From Tetragonia tetragonoides (lineage: Eukaryota; Streptophyta; Magnoliopsida; Caryophyllales; Aizoaceae): DNA of 64,000 nt. The notes beneath the pieces are model-generated. The model did not search any database. It saw only the letters and a list, made by a program, of their open reading frames with translations, and had not been told where the DNA came from. The DNA is taken from the NCBI GenBank assembly GCA_038025085.1, contig CM076154.1, positions 34,030,501 through 34,094,500 of the forward strand, read 5' to 3'. Positions 59,809 to 64,000 of the stretch are shown one piece after another (position 1 is the first letter of the stretch; every line of letters begins with the position of its first letter). The position numbers were made by a program, and so were the translations under genes.

Positions 59809-60200
59809 ATTGTCCCACATGGATAGAGAAAGGAAAGAGAATAGACTTTATATATAGTTGTGTACTCTTAGTCTTTGAACTAAGAGTCAAGGGAAGACTC
59901 TCCCCGCACACACGCAAGCGCCGCCGCCGCTCGTCCGATGGGTCGGGCTCGGGTGTGGGCTGTGTTGGACCTTTTTTTTTTTATTATTCGGTCTATCTTT
60001 TGACTGTTTAATTCTGTCGTCTGATTCGATTTGACCAAAGAGATTATGTAACTGTTACAAAATCAACTCCCATTATTTTCTCCCATAATATCCACCCCAC
60101 ATTATTGTCTTTCGGTTACGGAATTTTTCCTCCTACAAACTTTGCACCTTCATTCCATTTTGGAGACACAAAACCGAAAATATTTCCTCTCCCAAAAGTC
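59809..60200. repeat. Possible LTR-retrotransposon fragment
   Basis: TGTCCCACATGGATAGAG, then ACTTTATATATAGTTGTGTA and a GC-rich segment with GCCGCCGCCGC read like the start of a plant LTR with its TATA region. No partner LTR, primer site or coding DNA is found in the window, so it would be a solo or truncated LTR. Confidence 0.35.
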
Positions 60201-60461
60201 TCTTCTCTTCACTTTGGCAGTAGATCAGTTTGCTCTCAAAACCATTGCACCATAGTACACCGGAGCTTTGGTTGTCGTGTATCCCTGGAGGTCGGTTGCT
60301 GGAACTTCCCTAGTGTATGCATGGGGGCAAATTCGACTTTAGGGCAATGATTCATCACGCCACGACCACTGTTACAGATAAATGTTCCGTTTATAAGCAA
60401 TGTTTTATAACAACTTGTTGTACTGGTGATCCAGGGTGTGTTCTTTTTCACTTATTTTCAT

Positions 60462-60650
60462 AGATTTTCACTAATTGAGTAAGGTTCTGCCAATGATTTC
60501 CGCTGACTGAGTAAGGTCCTGCCACTCTCCACTTATTCAATAAGGTTCTGCCATTGATTTTCACTGAATGAGTAGAGTCCTTCCATTGATCCTCAGTGAT
60601 TCAGTAAGATATTGCCACTAATTTTTAGTGATTAAGTAAGGTCCAATAAG
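60462..60650. repeat. Imperfect tandem array, about 33-37-bp units
   Basis: Five to six degenerate units share ACTGAGTAAGGTYCTGCCA followed by CTNATTTTCA or a close variant. The last units are the most diverged. It is non-coding. Confidence 0.8.
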
Positions 60651-61358
60651 TAAAAAAAATCACACCCCTAATTCAGAATTGCTCTAGTGCCAACAAGAAT
60701 TTATCTTTTTCGCTATTTTACTGTTTAACTTCACATATTATTATATGGCATTGCCCATATATGGGAAACAATTTGAATTAAAGCAACACCAATATTTTTA
60801 TTATTTTTTTTTTCTCTTATGCATGCAAAATTGCAATTGAAAGTGGTAGCTAGTCTTTCAAAAATAGCTGGACCATGATTTTACACCAAAAATTCGACCA
60901 AGTTGCAAAAAGAAAAAGAAAAATGTTATCTTACACAACAATAATTGCGTTGAGTCCTTGAGAGGAGAAAAACATGATTGAGAACTACGGATCTGTTTGG
61001 GATGGCAAATCGTGAAAATGATACTTTTGTACTTGGTGATCAAATGTGTGTCTCATAACCACGGGCGAACGGGCCTGCCTTGGACCATTGTCACTTTCAT
61101 CTCTCCCCAATGCAGGTTTTCTATGCCAAATTCAACGGCAGAAATTGAATTATTGGAAAACCAAATTAGCCCCGACGTATATCTTTGTTGATTGTCCATC
61201 ACTATAATATAGGGTTAATCATTTCTATATATAACGTATGCATGTAAACATCTCAACCTTTAATTTTGATTAGCCTAATCTGAGTTAATGAATTTATTTG
61301 TACATTAGTGATAACTAAATAACTTGCATTTGCTATTAATAGTTGTAACATATTATTA

Positions 61359-61661
61359 GGGTGTGTTCTCTAGAGCTTACCCGGTCAATTCAGTTCAATT
61401 TACTTCGGTTCCGCTTAGTTCAAGGGTACTCTTTGTGTTAGTTCATTGATCTACAGTTCAGTTCATTGATGTTTAATTCAATTTAGTGGTGCTCAATTCA
61501 GAAACGACATACATTTTATCTCACATAAAAAGTGGGGTTCAATTAAGTTCAGCGGTGTTCAGTTCAGTTCAGTTGTATTCATTTCATTATTTCAGTAGTG
61601 TTCAATTCAGTTCATTTCAATTCAGTTTAATTTAGTATAGTTCATCCTGAAGAACACACCC
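61359..61661. mobile_element. PIF/Harbinger-type MITE (303 bp)
   Basis: GGGTGTGTTCTCTAGAGC at the left and CCTGAAGAACACACCC at the right are inverted. TTA flanks both sides (61356-61358 and 61662-61664). The interior is built of repeated TTCAGTTCAATTCA-like words. It is non-coding. Confidence 0.85.
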
Positions 61662-61664
61662 TTA

Positions 61665-63432
61665 ATATCACCTGGCTACCTACAACAATAGGTGGATCCA
61701 AATAAAACTCTAGATTATAGGGGTTTGCAATCACTCAAGAATTTTTCAAATTTTCACCAAATCATTGATCTATACTTGCTAATCGATGTTTAATCATTGT
61801 GAAAGACTCGCTTCAACCAGAAACTTAAGTTGCTGATTAGAGGCTCAATCGATATTCTATTCTTTAATACATCTCACGGAAACGCCAATGAGCTTGAAGC
61901 GTACACAGATGATGCACATGCCCATCCATACCTTGTGCATAGAATTCTCAACTATAAACTATAAGAGCAAGGGAGTCTCTAGGATTCGAACACAATATCT
62001 TTTGGTCGTTTCGATCTGGTACCATGTGAAAGATTTAATTAAAACAAAGGTTAAAATGATGGTAATTGGAAGCCTAAATAGCCTAATCAATGTTTTATAT
62101 CCTATTACACACCTTCACACGAATTGTCATTGGTTTTGAAGTGTGGATAATAATTCACATGCCCTTCCATACACATGCAGACAAAGCCCAATGAGGATTC
62201 AATCCTTAAAACAATTGGTATATACTAGGTACAGTAACCCACTAACGTATTCCAGCTCTTTCGAATTCTATAAAACACTCACATATGAATTATACTCATA
62301 ACATACTTTAACTATCAATAAAGGAGCGAGGGGATAGCTAGGTAGCCATGACTCAAACAAGGCAATAGCTTTCAAGATATAAGGCATTGATGTACAGAAA
62401 AATTTCTGTTTTGGGCGTGCCTGATATTTTGTTTGTTTTTTAATTTTCTATTAAAACTTTGCCACATTCGATTTCAATTTTGATCTTAAACTTTGCGTAG
62501 GTGAGTTTGGCTATTACCGTTGACCACAGTGACTAGCTCCTTGCGCTGACTTGTAGGCATCTTAAAGGGTGAGACAGCTGGCTAAGGGATTTAAGGCTTA
62601 GGAGCGAAGGTCATTAATTAGCTAGCAGATTATAGCCCAATCAATGTCCTATTTAATCCTAATGAATTAATTATAGCACATACATATTGTATACCACATA
62701 CACATCACTATAAACTTTTGGACAAAACGCAGCTATAATATGCGCCCTTACAGATTTTATCAAAGATGTTGCTACGTTATGTGGCGAATATGGAATAAAA
62801 GATATACTAAGTTCCTATATGCAAAACATACATACATGATTTATCTCTATGTTACATCACATTCAACGTGTGGAACCAACAATTAGAGCCATAGATCGAT
62901 GCAAAATGATCTTTGTCCAATGTCCTCATTAGCAAACAAAATCTACATTTTACAATAATTTCAGTCGTTCATTATAGATTATTGATGAATAATAATGTAA
63001 TGACGAAGACATTCATATGATCAGGACCACGTTCAAGAACAAACAAATAATCAATTTATTTTGCAAATGTAAATGGTTGTTCAATGAGAGTGATATATCA
63101 AGTGTCAATTTTGTTAGTACTATTATTCTGGATTTTTTTTTCTAAGCAATTCATTAAAGTAAAAACCAAGAAAAAAAATCCTTGGAAATTGTTTATTTCA
63201 TTCTGCCTAGCTATTTTTTTTAATTTTGTGATAGAAATTGTGTAAACATTGACAGAGATTTGCACTTACCGAATAATTAGCTCAAGTTTAATTACTATGA
63301 GGTTTACCAAAAACTCTGGAAGTTTAATTTAATTTTTATTCGCACCTAATTTGTCAACATTCTCAACAGCTCTTCTCACAAGTTGTGTATTTGCTTGTCA
63401 TTAACATGCTTATTCAAGCTCAGGTTGGACTG
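61665..63432. other. Intergenic DNA
   Basis: No gene. Two diverged blocks (about 61900-62000 and 62140-62215) share CACATGCCC-A/T-TCCATAC and each is followed by a B-box-like GGATTCGAACAC or GGATTCAATCC, perhaps old minus-strand SINEs. Positions 62550-62615 resemble 8464-8530. Confidence 0.45.
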
Positions 63433-63904
63433 TAGAGGTGGCCAGGGCCATGCCATGCTGGAGTTGGGCCGGGCTCTTAGATGGGTCGGGCTTCCTCGGA
63501 GGGAGGCACTGCTTTGGCACTGCCAACACCGTGTCGTGCCGGGCCTGGGCCCCGGGCCTAGGTAGGTGAAGCACGCGGTTGGACCGCCATGAAGAGAGAG
63601 AGAGAAAACAACCATTGAAGGGGAGAGAGAGCTAAAGGAGAGAGAGAATGTTAGAGGGAAGAGAGAAAGCAGCAGCAGCCATTGAAACCAGCAGCCATTG
63701 AAGAAGGGGAGAGAGAAAGCCAGAGGAGAGAGACGGGCTATAAGGCGGGACGGGCTTCCTCGGAGGGAGGCACTGCTTTGGCACCGCCAACACCGTGTCG
63801 TGCCCGTGTCTGGGTCTGGGCTCTCTCCTCGCCGACACAGCTTGGACCCTCGGCGATCCGGTCACGGTGGGCTTGGGCCTAGCCCGGCCCACTGGGCACC
63901 TCCA
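63433..63904. mobile_element. Probable hAT-type MITE with internal direct repeat
   Basis: The ends TAGAGGTGGCCAGGGCC and GGCCCACTGGGCACCTCCA are inverted. Similar GGTTGGAC/GGTTGGAA octamers lie just outside, an imperfect target duplication. The interior is GC-rich, with a segment of about 60 bp (GGGCTTCCTCGGAGGGAGGC...CACCGTGTCGTGCC) present twice (63487-63540 and 63748-63802) and GAGAGA runs between. It has no real coding capacity. Confidence 0.6.
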
Positions 63905-64000
63905 GGTTGGAATGACCCAGCTCTTCTGCTATACCCCCAACTACCAAACATGATACGCCACAGGGCCCACAGGGCAAGAAAAGAAAAAAAAAAAGCTAAA

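Larger units (their letters stand above)
58700..61355. other. Intergenic DNA upstream of GLK
   Basis: This stretch contains the distal GLK promoter, a small hairpin repeat (59627-59763), a probable LTR fragment (about 59809-60200) and a tandem array (60462-60650). No credible gene. Confidence 0.5.

Noticed and set aside
63376..63892. Several ORFs of 60-86 aa at the window end
   Set aside because: They lie within a GC-rich repeat and owe their openness to its composition.

Overview
The window looks like nuclear DNA of a flowering plant, most likely a eudicot. The genes have spliced introns and plant-only families (ankyrin/PGG membrane proteins, an early nodulin-like phytocyanin, a GOLDEN2-LIKE factor). 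The AT-rich intergenic DNA is packed with plant-type transposons. A Caryophyllales/amaranth-family origin is a guess from general feel only. I see no rRNA, tRNA, CRISPR or bacterial-type operons.

Layout. 1-4.2 kb: gene-poor repetitive DNA. 4.2-22.7 kb: three tandem paralogues, all on +, of a two-exon gene for an ankyrin-repeat/PGG membrane protein of about 450-470 aa. This cluster is interrupted by a small non-autonomous LTR element (8548-10429) and by a young Ty1/copia element (14172-18996), each with a perfect 5-bp target duplication. 23.6-34.9 kb: a large decayed Sirevirus-type copia element with a third, env-like ORF. 35.7-37.3 kb: an early nodulin-like gene (-). 38.2-51.3 kb: a transposon graveyard holding a 1-kb PIF/Harbinger-type element, a dead L1-type LINE, three long-terminal-inverted-repeat elements of MULE type, three Stowaway-type MITEs, two hAT-type elements, and a fold-back repeat that the two hATs entered. 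53.9-58.6 kb: a complete six-exon GOLDEN2-LIKE (GLK) transcription factor gene (-), whose introns carry three short repeats. 58.7-64 kb: repeats and MITEs.

Function. The three host gene types are unrelated: probable immune/stress signalling at membranes (ankyrin/PGG), a GPI-anchored cell-surface protein (ENODL), and a nuclear activator of chloroplast genes (GLK). The ankyrin cluster shows recent exchange: copies 2 and 3 share a 496-bp tract, promoter edge plus two thirds of exon 1, with one mismatch by eye, and then diverge abruptly. Copy 3 has lost the TATA-containing upstream region that copies 1 and 2 share.

I found no convincing new molecular system. The most unusual structures are the nested hAT/MULE/fold-back stack, the chimeric non-autonomous LTR element, the conversion tract in the ankyrin cluster and the conserved block downstream of each ankyrin gene. 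All boundaries were read by eye; no alignment or database search was run.
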